Positions 45,354-55,047 of a stretch of DNA of 64,000 nucleotides are shown piece by piece. The translations under genes and the position numbers were made by a program. This DNA is from Burkholderia territorii (GTDB lineage: Bacteria; Pseudomonadota; Gammaproteobacteria; Burkholderiales; Burkholderiaceae), in the NCBI RefSeq assembly GCF_902833055.1, contig NZ_CADFEJ010000004.1, positions 1 to 64,000 on the forward strand, given 5' to 3'. Every line of letters starts with the position of its first letter. The stretch's first letter is position 1. Under the pieces are notes generated by a model, which had not been told where the DNA came from, made no database searches, and was given only the letters and a program-made list of their open reading frames with translations.

Positions 45354-45898
45354 CTTTCGAGACATGCCTTTCCTGAAGCGCTGAACGCCCGGACGGTGAG
45401 GGCGCGGCCGTCGCCATCCACGTCGAGCGAAAAAACCAGATCGGGCACGCCGAGCAGGGTGCCCGCCTGTTGCGGCCATTCGACGAGGCAGATCGCGCTG
45501 GAATTGAAATATTCGCGAAAGCCCGCGTCGGACCATTCGGCCGGATCGTTGAATCGATACAGATCGAAGTGATAGACCTCTAGTTCCCCATCGTCGCGCG
45601 CGAATGCGTATGGCTCGACGAGCGTGTAGGTCGGGCTGCGCACGCGCCCGGCGTAGCCCAGGCCGCGCAGGATCGCGCGCACGAGGGTCGTCTTGCCGGC
45701 GCCGAGGTCGCCGATCAGCTGGATCTGCAGCCCGTCGAACGCGTGTGCATGGGCGAGTTCGCTGCGTGCCGCGTCGAGCGCGTGCGCGAAGCGGGTGCCG
45801 AAGGCCTCGGTCGCCGCTTCGTCGGCGAGTGCGATCACGCGCTCCGCGAGCGGGACGGGCAGCGTGTCGGCATGAGGCGTATGGGACGTGGCTGGCAT
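45347..45898 (-). CDS. tsaE: tRNA threonylcarbamoyladenosine biosynthesis ATPase TsaE
   Basis: A 183-residue P-loop ATPase that works with TsaB and TsaD in making t6A37 of tRNA. Walker A is GDLGAGKTT (63-71), and SPTYTLVEPY and YHFDLYRFNDPAEW are conserved family blocks, followed by CLVEWPQQAG. It overlaps the amiC start by 7 bases. The start ATG is only 17 bases from the divergent queG ATG, so the two promoters must overlap. Confidence 0.94.
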   Translation of the reverse strand: MPATSHTPHADTLPVPLAERVIALADEAATEAFGTRFAHALDAARSELAHAHAFDGLQIQLIGDLGAGKTTLVRAILRGLGYAGRVRSPTYTLVEPYAFARDDGELEVYHFDLYRFNDPAEWSDAGFREYFNSSAICLVEWPQQAGTLLGVPDLVFSLDVDGDGRALTVRAFSASGKACLERC

Positions 45899-45903
45899 TC
45901 TCG

Positions 45904-45909
45904 TAAAAT
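45904..45909 (+). promoter_or_regulatory. -10 hexamer positioned for leaderless queG transcription
   Basis: TAAAAT ends 6 bases before the queG ATG, so a normal start point would be the A of ATG. No Shine-Dalgarno sequence is present in the 17 bases between tsaE and queG. Confidence 0.4.
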
Positions 45910-45915
45910 AGTGCG

Positions 45916-47151
45916 ATGAACCGATTACCGGAACTCGCCGCATCCGACAGACCTTCGACGCGTGTCGAAGGCGCGACGCCGTGCGCGCTCGATGATGCGA
46001 CGTTGACAGCGCTCGCCGCTCGCATCAGGGCGTGGGGGCGCGAATTGGGTTTCGGGGCGATCGGCATCAGCGATACCGATCTCTCGGATGCCGAAGCAGG
46101 CCTTGCCGCCTGGCTGGAAGCCGGTTACCACGGCGAAATGGATTATATGGCGAAACACGGGATGAAACGCGCGCGGCCGGCCGAACTTGTGGCCGGTACG
46201 CGACGCGTGATTTCCGCACGGCTCGCGTATCTGCCGGCCGAAACGCTCGCCGCCGACACCCGCGATGCGCCGTCCGGCGCACGCGCGCCGCACGACTGGC
46301 GTGCACGCGAGCGCGCGCGCCTGGACGATCCGCAGGCGGCCGTCGTGTCGATCTACGCACGCGGGCGCGACTATCACAAGGTGCTGCGCAACCGGCTGCA
46401 GACCCTCGCGGAGCGCATCGAGCGCGAGATCGGCGCATTCGGCTACCGCGTGTTCACCGACTCGGCGCCGGTGCTCGAGGTCGAGCTCGCGCAGAAGGCC
46501 GGCGTCGGCTGGCGCGGCAAGCACACGTTGTTGCTGCAGCGCGACGCGGGTTCGCTGTTCTTCCTCGGCGAGATCTACGTCGACGTGCCGCTGCCGACCG
46601 ATGCGCAAACCGCACCCGACGTCGCGCCCGAGACACCCGGCGCGCACTGCGGCAGTTGCACGCGCTGCATCGATGCATGCCCGACGGGCGCGATCGTCGA
46701 ACCGTATCGCGTCGACGCGCGCCGTTGCATCTCCTACCTGACGATCGAGCTGAAAGGCAGCATTCCGGAGCCGCTGCGGCCGATGATCGGCAATCGCGTC
46801 TACGGCTGCGACGACTGCCAGCTCGTCTGCCCGTGGAACAAGTTCGCGCAGGCCGCGCCCGTCGCCGATTTCGACGTGCGGCACGGGCTCGACCGCGCGA
46901 CGCTGGTCGAGCTGTTCGGCTGGGATGCCGACGCGTTCGACACGCGGATGCAAGGCAGCGCGATCCGGCGCATCGGTTACGAAAGCTGGCTGCGCAATCT
47001 CGCGGTCGGGCTCGGCAACGCATTGCGCGCGCCGGCCGATCGGCTTGCGCCCGATGCACGCGCCGCGATCGTCGCCGCATTGCGCGCGCGCGCCGACGAT
47101 CCGTCGCCGGTCGTGCGCGAGCATGTCGAATGGGCGCTGCGGGCTGCATGA
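45916..47151 (+). CDS. queG: Epoxyqueuosine reductase
   Basis: A 411-residue cobalamin and iron-sulfur enzyme that reduces epoxyqueuosine to queuosine in tRNA, the last step of queuosine synthesis. Ferredoxin-like clusters are visible as CGSCTRCIDACPTGA and CDDCQLVCPWN. YHGEMDYMAKH and RVFTDSAPVLEVELAQKAGVGW are family blocks. A C-terminal HEAT-like region ends SPVVREHVEWALRAA. The chosen ATG leaves 17 bases to tsaE and has no ribosome site. Confidence 0.94.
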   Translation: MNRLPELAASDRPSTRVEGATPCALDDATLTALAARIRAWGRELGFGAIGISDTDLSDAEAGLAAWLEAGYHGEMDYMAKHGMKRARPAELVAGTRRVISARLAYLPAETLAADTRDAPSGARAPHDWRARERARLDDPQAAVVSIYARGRDYHKVLRNRLQTLAERIEREIGAFGYRVFTDSAPVLEVELAQKAGVGWRGKHTLLLQRDAGSLFFLGEIYVDVPLPTDAQTAPDVAPETPGAHCGSCTRCIDACPTGAIVEPYRVDARRCISYLTIELKGSIPEPLRPMIGNRVYGCDDCQLVCPWNKFAQAAPVADFDVRHGLDRATLVELFGWDADAFDTRMQGSAIRRIGYESWLRNLAVGLGNALRAPADRLAPDARAAIVAALRARADDPSPVVREHVEWALRAA

Positions 47152-47214
47152 AGGCGGCGTACAGTGTCGTCGTCGCGCAGCGACGCGGCGCGTCTCACCG
47201 GTGAGGAGAAGCAC

Positions 47215-47682
47215 ATGTTCAACGCAGTCATCGACGCACCGTTCGGCAAGGTCGGCATCCGCACGGATGCCGCGGTGGTGCGCGAGATCGTCTATCTGCC
47301 CGAGTCGGTGAAGTCGGTCGAGCCGGATTCGCCGCTCGCCACGCGCGTGGTCGAGCAGATCGAACGTTATTTCGAGCGCGCGTCGGCGCGCTTCGACCTG
47401 CCGCTGGCCGACGTCGGCAGCGCATTCCAGCATCGCGTGTGGAGTGTGATCAGCGACATTCCGCCGGGCACGGTGCTCACCTACGGGCAGGTTGCGAAGC
47501 GGATCGGCAGCGCGCCGCGCGCGGTCGGCCAGGCGTGCGGCGCGAACTATTTCCCGCTCGTGATTCCGTGTCATCGCGTCGTGGCGGCAGGCGGTCTCGG
47601 CGGTTTCGCGAACCACGACGACAATGGCTATTACCAGAAAGTGAAGCGCTGGCTGCTGGCGCACGAAGGCGTGCCGTACTGA
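47215..47682 (+). CDS. ogt: Methylated-DNA--protein-cysteine methyltransferase
   Basis: A 155-residue suicide alkyl transferase that repairs O6-alkylguanine. The acceptor Cys119 lies in IPCHRVV, and the DNA-binding helix is GTVLTYGQVAKRIGSAPRAVGQA. The N-terminal domain is short and lacks Ada-type regulatory cysteines. GAGGAGAAGC precedes the ATG. The stop overlaps the xerD start by one base (TGATG), giving coupled translation. Confidence 0.94.
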   Translation: MFNAVIDAPFGKVGIRTDAAVVREIVYLPESVKSVEPDSPLATRVVEQIERYFERASARFDLPLADVGSAFQHRVWSVISDIPPGTVLTYGQVAKRIGSAPRAVGQACGANYFPLVIPCHRVVAAGGLGGFANHDDNGYYQKVKRWLLAHEGVPY

Positions 47683-48644
47683 TGAGTGAACCCTTGCTTT
47701 CCCCCGACCCCGCGTCCGGCGCCGACGGCGACGAAGCCGCGGCATCGCCCGCGCTGCTCGCGAGCCGCGCGTCGATCGACGTGTTCTGCGACGCGCTGTG
47801 GCTCGAGCACGGGCTCGCGCGCAACACGCTCGACGCGTACCGGCGCGACCTGATGCTGTTCTCGCAATGGCTGGCCGCGACGCACGGCGCGCCGCTCGAC
47901 TCGGCCGACGAAGCGATGGTGACCGGTTACATCGCCGCGCGCAGCGACGGCAAGGCGACATCGTCGAACCGGCGGCTGTCGGTATTCCGCCGCTATTACG
48001 GCTGGGCCGTGCGCGAGCATCGCGCGAGCGCCGACCCGACGCTGCGGATCACGTCGGCGAAGCAGGCCGCGCGGTTTCCGTCGACGCTGTCCGAGGCGCA
48101 GGTCGAAGCGTTGCTCGGCGCACCCGACATCGGCACGCCGCTCGGCCTGCGCGACCGTACGATGCTGGAGCTGATGTACGCGAGCGGGTTGCGCGTGAGC
48201 GAACTCGTCACGCTGAAGACCGTCGAGGTCGGGCTCAACGAGGGCGTGGTGCGCGTGATGGGCAAGGGTTCGAAGGAACGGCTCGTGCCGTTCGGCGAAG
48301 TCGCGCACGGCTGGATCGAGCGCTATCTGCGCGACGCGCGGCCGGCGCTGCTCGGCGCGCGCGCGGCCGACGCACTGTTCGTCACCGGCCGCGGCGACGG
48401 CATGACGCGCCAGCAGTTCTGGAACATCATCAAGCGCCACGCGCAGCAGGCCGACGTGCGCGCGCACCTGTCGCCGCATACGCTGCGGCACGCGTTCGCG
48501 ACACATCTGCTGAACCACGGTGCCGATCTGCGCGTCGTGCAGCTGCTGCTCGGCCACAGCGACATCTCCACCACGCAGATCTACACGCACGTCGCGCGAG
48601 AGCGGCTCAGGACACTGCACGCGCAACATCACCCGCGCGGCTAG
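47682..48644 (+). CDS. xerD: Site-specific tyrosine recombinase XerD
   Basis: A 320-residue recombinase that acts with XerC at dif to resolve chromosome dimers. The full catalytic set is visible: Arg171, Lys195, His266 and Arg269 (HTLRHAFATHLL), His292 and the nucleophile Tyr301 (GHSDISTTQIYTH). The N-terminal SAM-like core-binding domain covers residues 30-120. It is the chromosomal core gene, not a sign of a mobile element: neighbours are ordinary and no att repeats were seen. Confidence 0.94.
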   Translation: MSEPLLSPDPASGADGDEAAASPALLASRASIDVFCDALWLEHGLARNTLDAYRRDLMLFSQWLAATHGAPLDSADEAMVTGYIAARSDGKATSSNRRLSVFRRYYGWAVREHRASADPTLRITSAKQAARFPSTLSEAQVEALLGAPDIGTPLGLRDRTMLELMYASGLRVSELVTLKTVEVGLNEGVVRVMGKGSKERLVPFGEVAHGWIERYLRDARPALLGARAADALFVTGRGDGMTRQQFWNIIKRHAQQADVRAHLSPHTLRHAFATHLLNHGADLRVVQLLLGHSDISTTQIYTHVARERLRTLHAQHHPRG

Positions 48645-48669
48645 CGCGGCCCGGGCCTGCGCCCGCGCA

Positions 48670-50232
48670 TCACGCGAGTTCGCGCAGCTTGTGCTTGAGC
48701 ACCTTGCCGGTCGATGCGGCCGGCAGCGCATCGAGCACGCGGATGCGCGCGGGCCGCTTGTAAGGCGCGAGCCGTTGCGCGCACCACGCCTGCAGCGCGG
48801 CCTCGGTCGCGCTCGCACCGGGTACCAGCTCGACGAACGCGAGCACTTCCTCGTTGCCCTCGACCGCGCGGCCGACGACCGCCGCCTGCACGACATCCGG
48901 ATGCGCGTTCAGCACCTGTTCGACTTCGACCGGATACACGTTGAACCCCGAGCGGATGATCAGCTCCTTGCTGCGGCCCGCGATCGTCACCGAGCCGTCC
49001 GCTTCCTGGCGCGCGAGATCGCCGGTGCTGAGCCAGCCGTCCGGCGATACGGCGGCGCGCGTGGCTTCCGCGTTGCGGTAGTAGCCAAGCATCACGTTCG
49101 GCCCGCGCACGCGGATTTCGCCCACTTCACCTCGCGGCACGTCGGCACCGTCCGGCGCGACGATGCGCATCTCGACGCCCGGGATCGGCACGCCGACCGA
49201 GCAGTCCGCACGCGGTGCGTCGAGCGGTGTCTGCGTGATCGTCGGGCTGCTCTCGGTCATTCCATAGCCGTTGTGCAGCGGCACGCCGTATACGCGCTCG
49301 ACGCGCGTCTTCAGGTCGGCGTCGAGCGGCGAGCCGCCCGAATATGCGAAGCGCAGCCGCGGCGCGCGCCACGCGTGCGCATGCGTGTGCAGATGCTCGA
49401 GCAGCTTCGCGTGCATCGCGGGCACGCCCTGGAAGATCGTCACGCCTTCGTCGGCGAGCGCCACGCGCACGGCCTCCGGCGAGAAGCGCGGCGCAAGCCG
49501 CAGCGTCGCGCCGGCGTACAGGCTGCCGAGGCAGACCGATGCGAGCCCGTACACGTGCGACACGGGCAGCACCGTGTAGACGACGTCGTCCGGCGCCACG
49601 CGGCGCAGCATGCTCGACGTCGCCGCGATGAACAGCAGGTTGCGGTGCGACAGCATCACGCCTTTCGGCGTGCCCGTCGTGCCGGTCGTGTAGATGAGCG
49701 CCGCGCACTGCGCGGCGCCATCGGCCGCCACCGGTTCGCCGGGCGCGCTCGCGTCGACGCGGTACGACCACGCGCCGATGTCGACCGGTAGTGTCTCGGC
49801 CGGCGTCGCGTCGTGGCGTGCCGCGTGTGCGCGCGCATCGGGCGACGCCTCCGTCGCGAATGCGATCAGCTTCGGCCGCGCGTGCGCGGCGATCGCATCG
49901 AGTTCGCCGGCCGACAGCCGCGCGTTCGACACGAGCGCCCATGCGTCGATGCGCGCGGCCGCGAACAGCAGCACGATCTGCGCGACGCTGTTTTCCGCGA
50001 CGATCATCACGCGATCGCCGCCTTGCACGCCGAGGCCCGCGAGCCGTTCGGCCGCCGCATCGACGGCCCGCGCCAGCTCCCCGTACGACAGGCGGCGCGC
50101 ATCCTCGATCAGCGCCGGATGCGCGGGGGCTTGCGCGGCCCAGCGGGCCGGCACGTCGGCGATGCGGCCGGGCAACGCGGCGAGCAGTGCCGCGACGTCG
50201 AGCGGCGCGGATGAGCGGACAGGCGAGGACAT
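48670..50232 (-). CDS. AMP-binding acyl-CoA synthetase
   Basis: A 520-residue ANL-superfamily ligase that activates a carboxylic acid as acyl-AMP and forms the CoA thioester. The P-loop is YTTGTTGTPKGVMLSH, GYGMTESSPTITQT is motif A5, WLSTGDLARQEADGSV holds the ATP-ribose Asp, and the C-terminal catalytic Lys is in ASTGKVLKHKL. The adenylation pocket does not tell fatty from aromatic acids by eye, and neighbours do not help. The start MSSPVRSSAP has GGAGACGCC upstream. Confidence 0.9.
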   Translation of the reverse strand: MSSPVRSSAPLDVAALLAALPGRIADVPARWAAQAPAHPALIEDARRLSYGELARAVDAAAERLAGLGVQGGDRVMIVAENSVAQIVLLFAAARIDAWALVSNARLSAGELDAIAAHARPKLIAFATEASPDARAHAARHDATPAETLPVDIGAWSYRVDASAPGEPVAADGAAQCAALIYTTGTTGTPKGVMLSHRNLLFIAATSSMLRRVAPDDVVYTVLPVSHVYGLASVCLGSLYAGATLRLAPRFSPEAVRVALADEGVTIFQGVPAMHAKLLEHLHTHAHAWRAPRLRFAYSGGSPLDADLKTRVERVYGVPLHNGYGMTESSPTITQTPLDAPRADCSVGVPIPGVEMRIVAPDGADVPRGEVGEIRVRGPNVMLGYYRNAEATRAAVSPDGWLSTGDLARQEADGSVTIAGRSKELIIRSGFNVYPVEVEQVLNAHPDVVQAAVVGRAVEGNEEVLAFVELVPGASATEAALQAWCAQRLAPYKRPARIRVLDALPAASTGKVLKHKLRELA

Positions 50233-50512
50233 GGCGTCTCCAGAAGAAGGGCCGGGCGGCGGCGCGGCGAGTTTTGCGAACGATCGTGCCACGATGGCGG
50301 GCGCGCCACAATCGGCCAATCGGGCAATAGCGCTTCGCGATGTCCGCAATGATGGCGGACGGACGCCGACGCAGATGCGCCCGCGCGAGGCGCGCTCGCC
50401 CGTGACACCGGTGCAAAAGGGCCGCGAGTATACCGCCGGCGCGCGGCACGCCGCCGAGAACCCCGGCCGTTGCGATCGTGCATTGACGCGCCGTGCGCCG
50501 GTCGTTCGCCAT

Positions 50513-50518
50513 TAAAAT
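50513..50518 (+). promoter_or_regulatory. -10 hexamer positioned for leaderless ybaK transcription
   Basis: TAAAAT ends 6 bases before the ybaK ATG, which places the expected transcription start exactly on the A of ATG. The intervening bases GCCGCC hold no Shine-Dalgarno sequence. Confidence 0.4.
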
Positions 50519-50524
50519 GCCGCC

Positions 50525-51016
50525 ATGAGCAAATCCAGACACGTGTCCGAGACACCCGCGACCCAGTTGCTGCGCCGCCACGGCGTCGCCTTCGGCGAGC
50601 ATCCGTACGATTACGTCGAGCACGGCGGCACCGGCGAGTCGGCGCGCCAGCTCGGCGTCGACGAACACAGCGTCGTGAAGACGCTCGTGATGGAGGACGA
50701 GCACGCGAAGCCGCTGATCGTGCTGATGCACGGCGACCGCACGGTGTCGACCAAGAACCTCGCGCGGCAGATCGGCGCGAAGCGCGTCGAGCCGTGCAAG
50801 CCCGACGTCGCGAACCGCCATTCCGGCTATCTGGTCGGCGGCACGTCGCCGTTCGGCACGCGCAAGACGATGCCCGTGTACGTCGAATCGACCATCCTCG
50901 AATTGCCGACGATCTACCTGAACGGCGGCCGCCGCGGCTATCTCGTCAGCCTCGCGCCGGCGGTGCTCACGACGCTGCTCGGTGCGACGCCCGTGCAGTG
51001 CGCGAGCGTCGACTGA
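50525..51016 (+). CDS. ybaK: Cys-tRNA(Pro)/Cys-tRNA(Cys) deacylase
   Basis: A 163-residue trans-editing enzyme that removes cysteine wrongly attached to tRNA(Pro). ESARQLGVDEHSVVKTLVME holds the conserved Lys, and VGGTSPFGTRKTMPVYVE is the GxxxPFG-type signature that fixes the YbaK subgroup against ProX. LNGGRRGYLVSLAP is near the end. Length is normal. Upstream is the divergent acyl-CoA synthetase. Confidence 0.93.
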   Translation: MSKSRHVSETPATQLLRRHGVAFGEHPYDYVEHGGTGESARQLGVDEHSVVKTLVMEDEHAKPLIVLMHGDRTVSTKNLARQIGAKRVEPCKPDVANRHSGYLVGGTSPFGTRKTMPVYVESTILELPTIYLNGGRRGYLVSLAPAVLTTLLGATPVQCASVD

Positions 51017-51181
51017 GGGTTTCACCTTCGTGGCAGCCCGCGCCCGTTCGGTAGAATGGGCGCCGTTTCGGCCGGCCGCCACGCCCCGCCGGCGGTTCGC
51101 CGCGACGGCGCCCGCCGCAACCGGCCGGCATGCCGTGCCCGGCCGCCCCTTCACCGATACGTTGAAAGAAGAGTTCTCCGC

Positions 51182-51820
51182 ATGCAGATCCTGCTCGCCG
51201 CACTTGTTGCCTACCTGATCGGTTCGGTGTCGTTCGCCGTCGTCGTCAGCGCCGCGATGGGCCTGGCCGATCCCCGTTCGTACGGGTCGAAGAATCCCGG
51301 CGCGACCAATGTGCTGCGCAGCGGCAACAAGAAGGCCGCGATCCTGACGCTCGTCGGCGACGCGTTCAAGGGCTGGCTCGCCGTCTGGCTCGCGCGGCAC
51401 TTCGGGCTGCCCGACGTCGCCGTGGCGTGGGTCGCGATCGCCGTGTTCCTCGGCCACCTGTATCCGGTGTTCTTCCGCTTCCAGGGCGGCAAGGGCGTCG
51501 CCACCGCGGCCGGCGTGCTGCTCGCCGTGCATCCGGTGCTCGGCCTCGCGACCGCGCTGACCTGGCTGATCGTCGCGTTCTTCTTCCGCTATTCGTCGCT
51601 CGCGGCGCTGGTGGCGGCCGTGTTCGCTCCGGTGTTCGACGTGTTCCTGTTCGGCACCGGCCACAACCCGGTCGCGTGGGCCGTGCTCGCGATGAGCGTG
51701 CTGCTCGTGTGGCGCCACCGCAGCAACATCTCGAAGCTGCTGGCGGGGCAGGAAAGCCGGATCGGCGACAAGAAGAAGGCGGCGGCCGACGGCGGCGCGC
51801 AGGACGGCGGGAAAGCCTGA
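51182..51820 (+). CDS. plsY: Acyl-phosphate glycerol-3-phosphate acyltransferase
   Basis: A 212-residue inner-membrane enzyme that transfers an acyl group from acyl phosphate to glycerol 3-phosphate, the first step of phospholipid synthesis. Motif 1 is [14 protein letters not shown], motif 2 [15 protein letters not shown], and the third loop follows [10 protein letters not shown]. Five membrane segments are visible, ending in a hydrophilic Lys/Asp/Gly tail ([14 protein letters not shown]). The start [15 protein letters not shown] puts the first segment at the N-terminus. Confidence 0.94.
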   Translation: MQILLAALVAYLIGSVSFAVVVSAAMGLADPRSYGSKNPGATNVLRSGNKKAAILTLVGDAFKGWLAVWLARHFGLPDVAVAWVAIAVFLGHLYPVFFRFQGGKGVATAAGVLLAVHPVLGLATALTWLIVAFFFRYSSLAALVAAVFAPVFDVFLFGTGHNPVAWAVLAMSVLLVWRHRSNISKLLAGQESRIGDKKKAAADGGAQDGGKA

Positions 51821-51913
51821 GGAGGGAAGTGACCGCTGCCGGCCGCCCGGGCGCCCCGCGTGCGGGGCCCGGCGGCGCGGCGTGACCGGCGGACTGCCGG
51901 TCGAGAGCGTCGA

Positions 51914-52399
51914 TCAGTCGCGGAAGTTGTTGAAGTCGAGCGGGGTGTCGGTCACGTCCTTGCGCAGCATCGCGATCACGCTCTGCAGGTCGTCGCGCTT
52001 CGTGCCGGCCACGCGCACCGCGTCGCCCTGGATGCTCGCCTGCACCTTGATCTTGCTGTCTTTCACGAGCCTGACGATCTTCTTCGCGAGGTCGCCCGTC
52101 ACGCCCTTCTTCACGGTGACGACCTGCTTGACCTTGTCGCCGCCGATCTTCTCGACCTTGCCGTAGTCGAGGAAGCGCACATCGACGTTGCGCTTCGCGA
52201 GCTTGCTGATCAGCACGTCCTTGACCTGGCCGAGCTTGAAATCGTCGTCGGCGAACAGCGTGAGCTCGCGCTCCTTCTGCTCGACGCGTGCGTCGGAGCC
52301 CTTGAAGTCGAAGCGCGTCGAAATTTCCTTGTTCGACTGCTCGATGGCGTTCTTCACTTCGATCATGTTCGCTTCGGAAACGACGTCGAACGATGGCAT
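51914..52399 (-). CDS. yajQ: YajQ family nucleotide-binding protein
   Basis: A 161-residue UPF0234 protein. The start [21 protein letters not shown] and the blocks [20 protein letters not shown] and [21 protein letters not shown] are strongly conserved. Xanthomonas and Pseudomonas homologues bind cyclic di-GMP and affect transcription; that activity is possible here but not shown by sequence. GGGAG precedes the ATG. It diverges from murB. Confidence 0.94.
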   Translation of the reverse strand: MPSFDVVSEANMIEVKNAIEQSNKEISTRFDFKGSDARVEQKERELTLFADDDFKLGQVKDVLISKLAKRNVDVRFLDYGKVEKIGGDKVKQVVTVKKGVTGDLAKKIVRLVKDSKIKVQASIQGDAVRVAGTKRDDLQSVIAMLRKDVTDTPLDFNNFRD

Positions 52400-52448
52400 G
52401 GCATTCTCCCTTGAGATGCGGGCGCCCGGCTCGCGCGCGGGCACTCGC

Positions 52449-52454
52449 TATAAT
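52449..52454 (+). promoter_or_regulatory. -10 hexamer of the murB promoter
   Basis: TATAAT in the yajQ-murB intergenic region, 81 bases before the murB ATG. No convincing -35 hexamer is seen at 17 bases. Confidence 0.45.
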
Positions 52455-52535
52455 TGCGGACTGTTTGCCATTTTACCGATGCCCCTCCGTTTGCCCAAGG
52501 CCGGCCGTGAGCCCGCCCGGCGGACGTGACCGCGA

Positions 52536-53585
52536 ATGCCGATGCCTCCTGACGATTCCGCCCTGTCGCTGCTCCCCGACCATCCGCTCGCCGCGCACAA
52601 CACGTTCGGCATCGCCGCGAAGGCGCGCTTCGCCGCGCGCATCACGCAGACGGCGCAGTTCGAGGCGCTGCACCGCGACCCGCGCGTCGCATCGCTGCCG
52701 CAGCTCGTGCTCGGCGGCGGCAGCAACGTCGTGTTCACGCGCGATTTCGACGGCATCGTGCTGCTCGACGAGATCGCCGGCCGCCGCGTCGTGCGCGAGG
52801 ACGACGACGCGTGGTACGTCGAGGCGGGCGGCGGCGAGACCTGGCACGCATTCGTTGCATGGACGCTCGAGCACGGGATGCCGGGCCTCGAGAATCTCGC
52901 GCTGATTCCGGGCACCGTCGGCGCCGCGCCGATCCAGAACATCGGCGCATACGGCCTCGAGATGAAGACGTATTTCGATTCGCTGGTCGCCGTCGAGCTC
53001 GCGACGGGGCGTAGCGAGCGCTTCGATGCCGCGCGCTGCGCGTTCGGCTATCGCGACAGTTTCTTCAAGCGGGAAGGGCGCGGGCGCTTCGCCATCGTCG
53101 CGGTGACGTTCCGGCTGCCCAAGCGCTGGACGCCGCGGCTCGGATACGCGGACGTCACGCGCGAGCTCGACGCACGCGGCATTTCGCCCGACGCGGCAAC
53201 GCCGCGCGACGTGTTCGACGCGGTCGTCGCGATCCGCCGCGCGAAGCTGCCCGATCCGCTCGTGCTCGGCAACGCGGGCAGTTTCTTCAAGAATCCGGTG
53301 ATCGACGCCGCGCAGTTCGACGCGCTGCGCGCGCGCGCGCCGGACGTCGTGTCGTATCCGCAGCCCGACGGGCAGGTGAAGCTCGCGGCCGGCTGGCTGA
53401 TCGACCGTTGCGGCTGGAAGGGGCGCGCGCTCGGCGAGGCGGCCGTGCACGACCGGCAGGCGCTCGTGCTGGTGAATCGCGGCGGCGCGACGGGTGCCGA
53501 GGTCCTCGCGCTGGCACGCGCGATCCAGGACGACGTGCGCGAGCGGTTCGGCGTCGAGCTCGAACCCGAGCCGGTGTGCCTGTAA
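52536..53585 (+). CDS. murB: UDP-N-acetylenolpyruvoylglucosamine reductase
   Basis: A 349-residue FAD enzyme that reduces UDP-GlcNAc-enolpyruvate to UDP-MurNAc in peptidoglycan synthesis. The FAD domain carries [17 protein letters not shown] and [20 protein letters not shown]. The proton-donor Ser is in [13 protein letters not shown]. The Tyr-containing region FGYRDSFFK marks a type I (E. coli-like) enzyme. The ATG was chosen at [10 protein letters not shown]; a shorter start two codons later is equally possible. Confidence 0.95.
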   Translation: MPMPPDDSALSLLPDHPLAAHNTFGIAAKARFAARITQTAQFEALHRDPRVASLPQLVLGGGSNVVFTRDFDGIVLLDEIAGRRVVREDDDAWYVEAGGGETWHAFVAWTLEHGMPGLENLALIPGTVGAAPIQNIGAYGLEMKTYFDSLVAVELATGRSERFDAARCAFGYRDSFFKREGRGRFAIVAVTFRLPKRWTPRLGYADVTRELDARGISPDAATPRDVFDAVVAIRRAKLPDPLVLGNAGSFFKNPVIDAAQFDALRARAPDVVSYPQPDGQVKLAAGWLIDRCGWKGRALGEAAVHDRQALVLVNRGGATGAEVLALARAIQDDVRERFGVELEPEPVCL

Positions 53586-53634
53586 CGCGGCCTGGCGGGC
53601 CGCGCATTGCATTCGCTTTTGCCCCGTACGAACA

Positions 53635-53667
53635 AAAAGCGCCGATCGTCGATCGGCGCTTTTTTTG
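53635..53667. terminator. Bidirectional terminator between murB and argF
   Basis: AGCGCCGATCG and CGATCGGCGCT form an 11-bp dyad with A5 before and T7 after, so it can stop transcripts from both convergent genes. Confidence 0.9.
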
Positions 53668-53703
53668 CATGCGGCCGGATGCGGCGGCGCGCGGGTGCTG
53701 CGA

Positions 53704-54633
53704 TCAGTGCTTGAGGCGGCCGAGCAGCAGGAATTCCATCAGCGCCTTCTGCACGTGCAGGCGGTTTTCCGCCTCGTCCCACACGACGCTCTGCGGGCCG
53801 TCGATCACGCCGGCCGTCACTTCCTCGCCACGGTGCGCGGGCAGGCAGTGCATGAAGAGCGCGTCCGGGTTTGCGTGGCCCATCATTTCCTCGTCGACGC
53901 ACCAGTCGGCAAATGCCTGCTTGCGCGCTTCGTTCTCGGCTTCGAAGCCCATGCTCGTCCACACGTCGGTCGTCACGAGATCGGCGCCCTTGCATGCTTC
54001 GTTCGGGTCGTCGAACACTTCGTAGAACGGCGCGCTGTCCGGCGACACGAGTTTCATGTCGAGCGCGTAGCCCGGCGGCGTCGACAGGCGCAGCTTGAAG
54101 CCGAGGATCTGCGCGGCTTCGATCCACGTGTACAGCATGTTGTTCGCATCGCCGACCCACGCGACCGTCTTGCCGGCGATCGGGCCGCGGTGCTCGTAAT
54201 ACGTGAAGATGTCCGCGAGCACCTGGCACGGGTGATATTCGTTGGTCAGGCCGTTGATCACGGGCACGCGGGAGTTTTCCGCGAAGCGCGTGATCACGTC
54301 CTGCTCGAACGTGCGGATCATGATGATGTCGACCATCCGCGAAATGACCTGCGCGGAATCCTCGACCGGCTCGCCGCGGCCGAGCTGCGTGTCGCGCGTG
54401 CTCATGAACACCGCGTGACCGCCGAGCTGGAAGATGCCGGCTTCGAACGACAGGCGCGTGCGCGTCGAGCTCTTCTCGAAAATCATCGCGAGCGTGCGGT
54501 CGTGCAGCGGGTGATAGGTCTCGTAGTTCTTGAACTTGCGCTTCAGGATACCCGTGCGTTCGAGCACGTACTCGTAGTCTTCCAGCGAGAAATCCTTGAA
54601 CTGCAGGTAGTGACGAATGGTTTTGGCGGTCAT
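53704..54633 (-). CDS. argF: Ornithine carbamoyltransferase
   Basis: A 309-residue enzyme that joins ornithine and carbamoyl phosphate to citrulline in arginine synthesis. The carbamoyl-phosphate loop is SSTRTR (55-60), the HPCQ motif is in EYHPCQVLADI, and the ornithine Cys is in FMHCLPAHRGEEV. VAWVGDANNMLYTW is conserved. No Shine-Dalgarno precedes the ATG. A long open frame continuing upstream on this strand shows no homology. It shares an intergenic region with the divergent DUF3579 gene. Confidence 0.95.
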   Translation of the reverse strand: MTAKTIRHYLQFKDFSLEDYEYVLERTGILKRKFKNYETYHPLHDRTLAMIFEKSSTRTRLSFEAGIFQLGGHAVFMSTRDTQLGRGEPVEDSAQVISRMVDIIMIRTFEQDVITRFAENSRVPVINGLTNEYHPCQVLADIFTYYEHRGPIAGKTVAWVGDANNMLYTWIEAAQILGFKLRLSTPPGYALDMKLVSPDSAPFYEVFDDPNEACKGADLVTTDVWTSMGFEAENEARKQAFADWCVDEEMMGHANPDALFMHCLPAHRGEEVTAGVIDGPQSVVWDEAENRLHVQKALMEFLLLGRLKH

Positions 54634-55047
54634 GAAACGAAATACGGCGGGTCGAAACCGGCAGCAGGGCCGGACGGCGCCGCCGTCGTGTGTGGATAAC
54701 TCAAAGCAGCATAAAGGATTTTCCGTGCTTTGACGAGCCGCGCCGAAAACCGGGGGAGGATCGCGGCGTGCGCTCGAGCATGCCGGAAGAGGGCCCGCGA
54801 GACGACGCGCGATGTCGCGCTGCGGTATAATTCGAAAGTTTTCTCCAGCCCGGCAGGCAAGCGTTTTCACGCTCTGCCGGACACAAGCGATGCGCTGCAC
54901 AAATCCGGTGCGGCGCGTCGGCGGCACGCGTCGACTGCCTGTTTTTCGGGATATCGGAGCGCATGTGTCGCCGTCCACTCCAGCTTTGTGTTCGCGTATC
55001 CAGGCGCCGTCGCCTGGGCATCGCCGGGCCGTCACTTGGGTAACCAC
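54634..55047. other. Intergenic region between divergent argF and DUF3579 genes
   Basis: About 410 bases. TATAAT at 54826-54831 (plus strand) is a likely -10 for the DUF3579 gene, giving a leader of some 210 bases. TGTGGATAA at 54691-54699 is an exact DnaA-box match. No ARG-box pair stands out by eye. Confidence 0.45.

Noticed and set aside
47682..48644. Tyrosine recombinase as evidence of a mobile element
   Set aside because: It is the core XerD with normal neighbours; no att repeats, no tRNA target and no cargo genes are seen.
51840..51890. GC-rich hairpin after plsY as a terminator
   Set aside because: No T-run follows; pairing is weak evidence in DNA of this composition.
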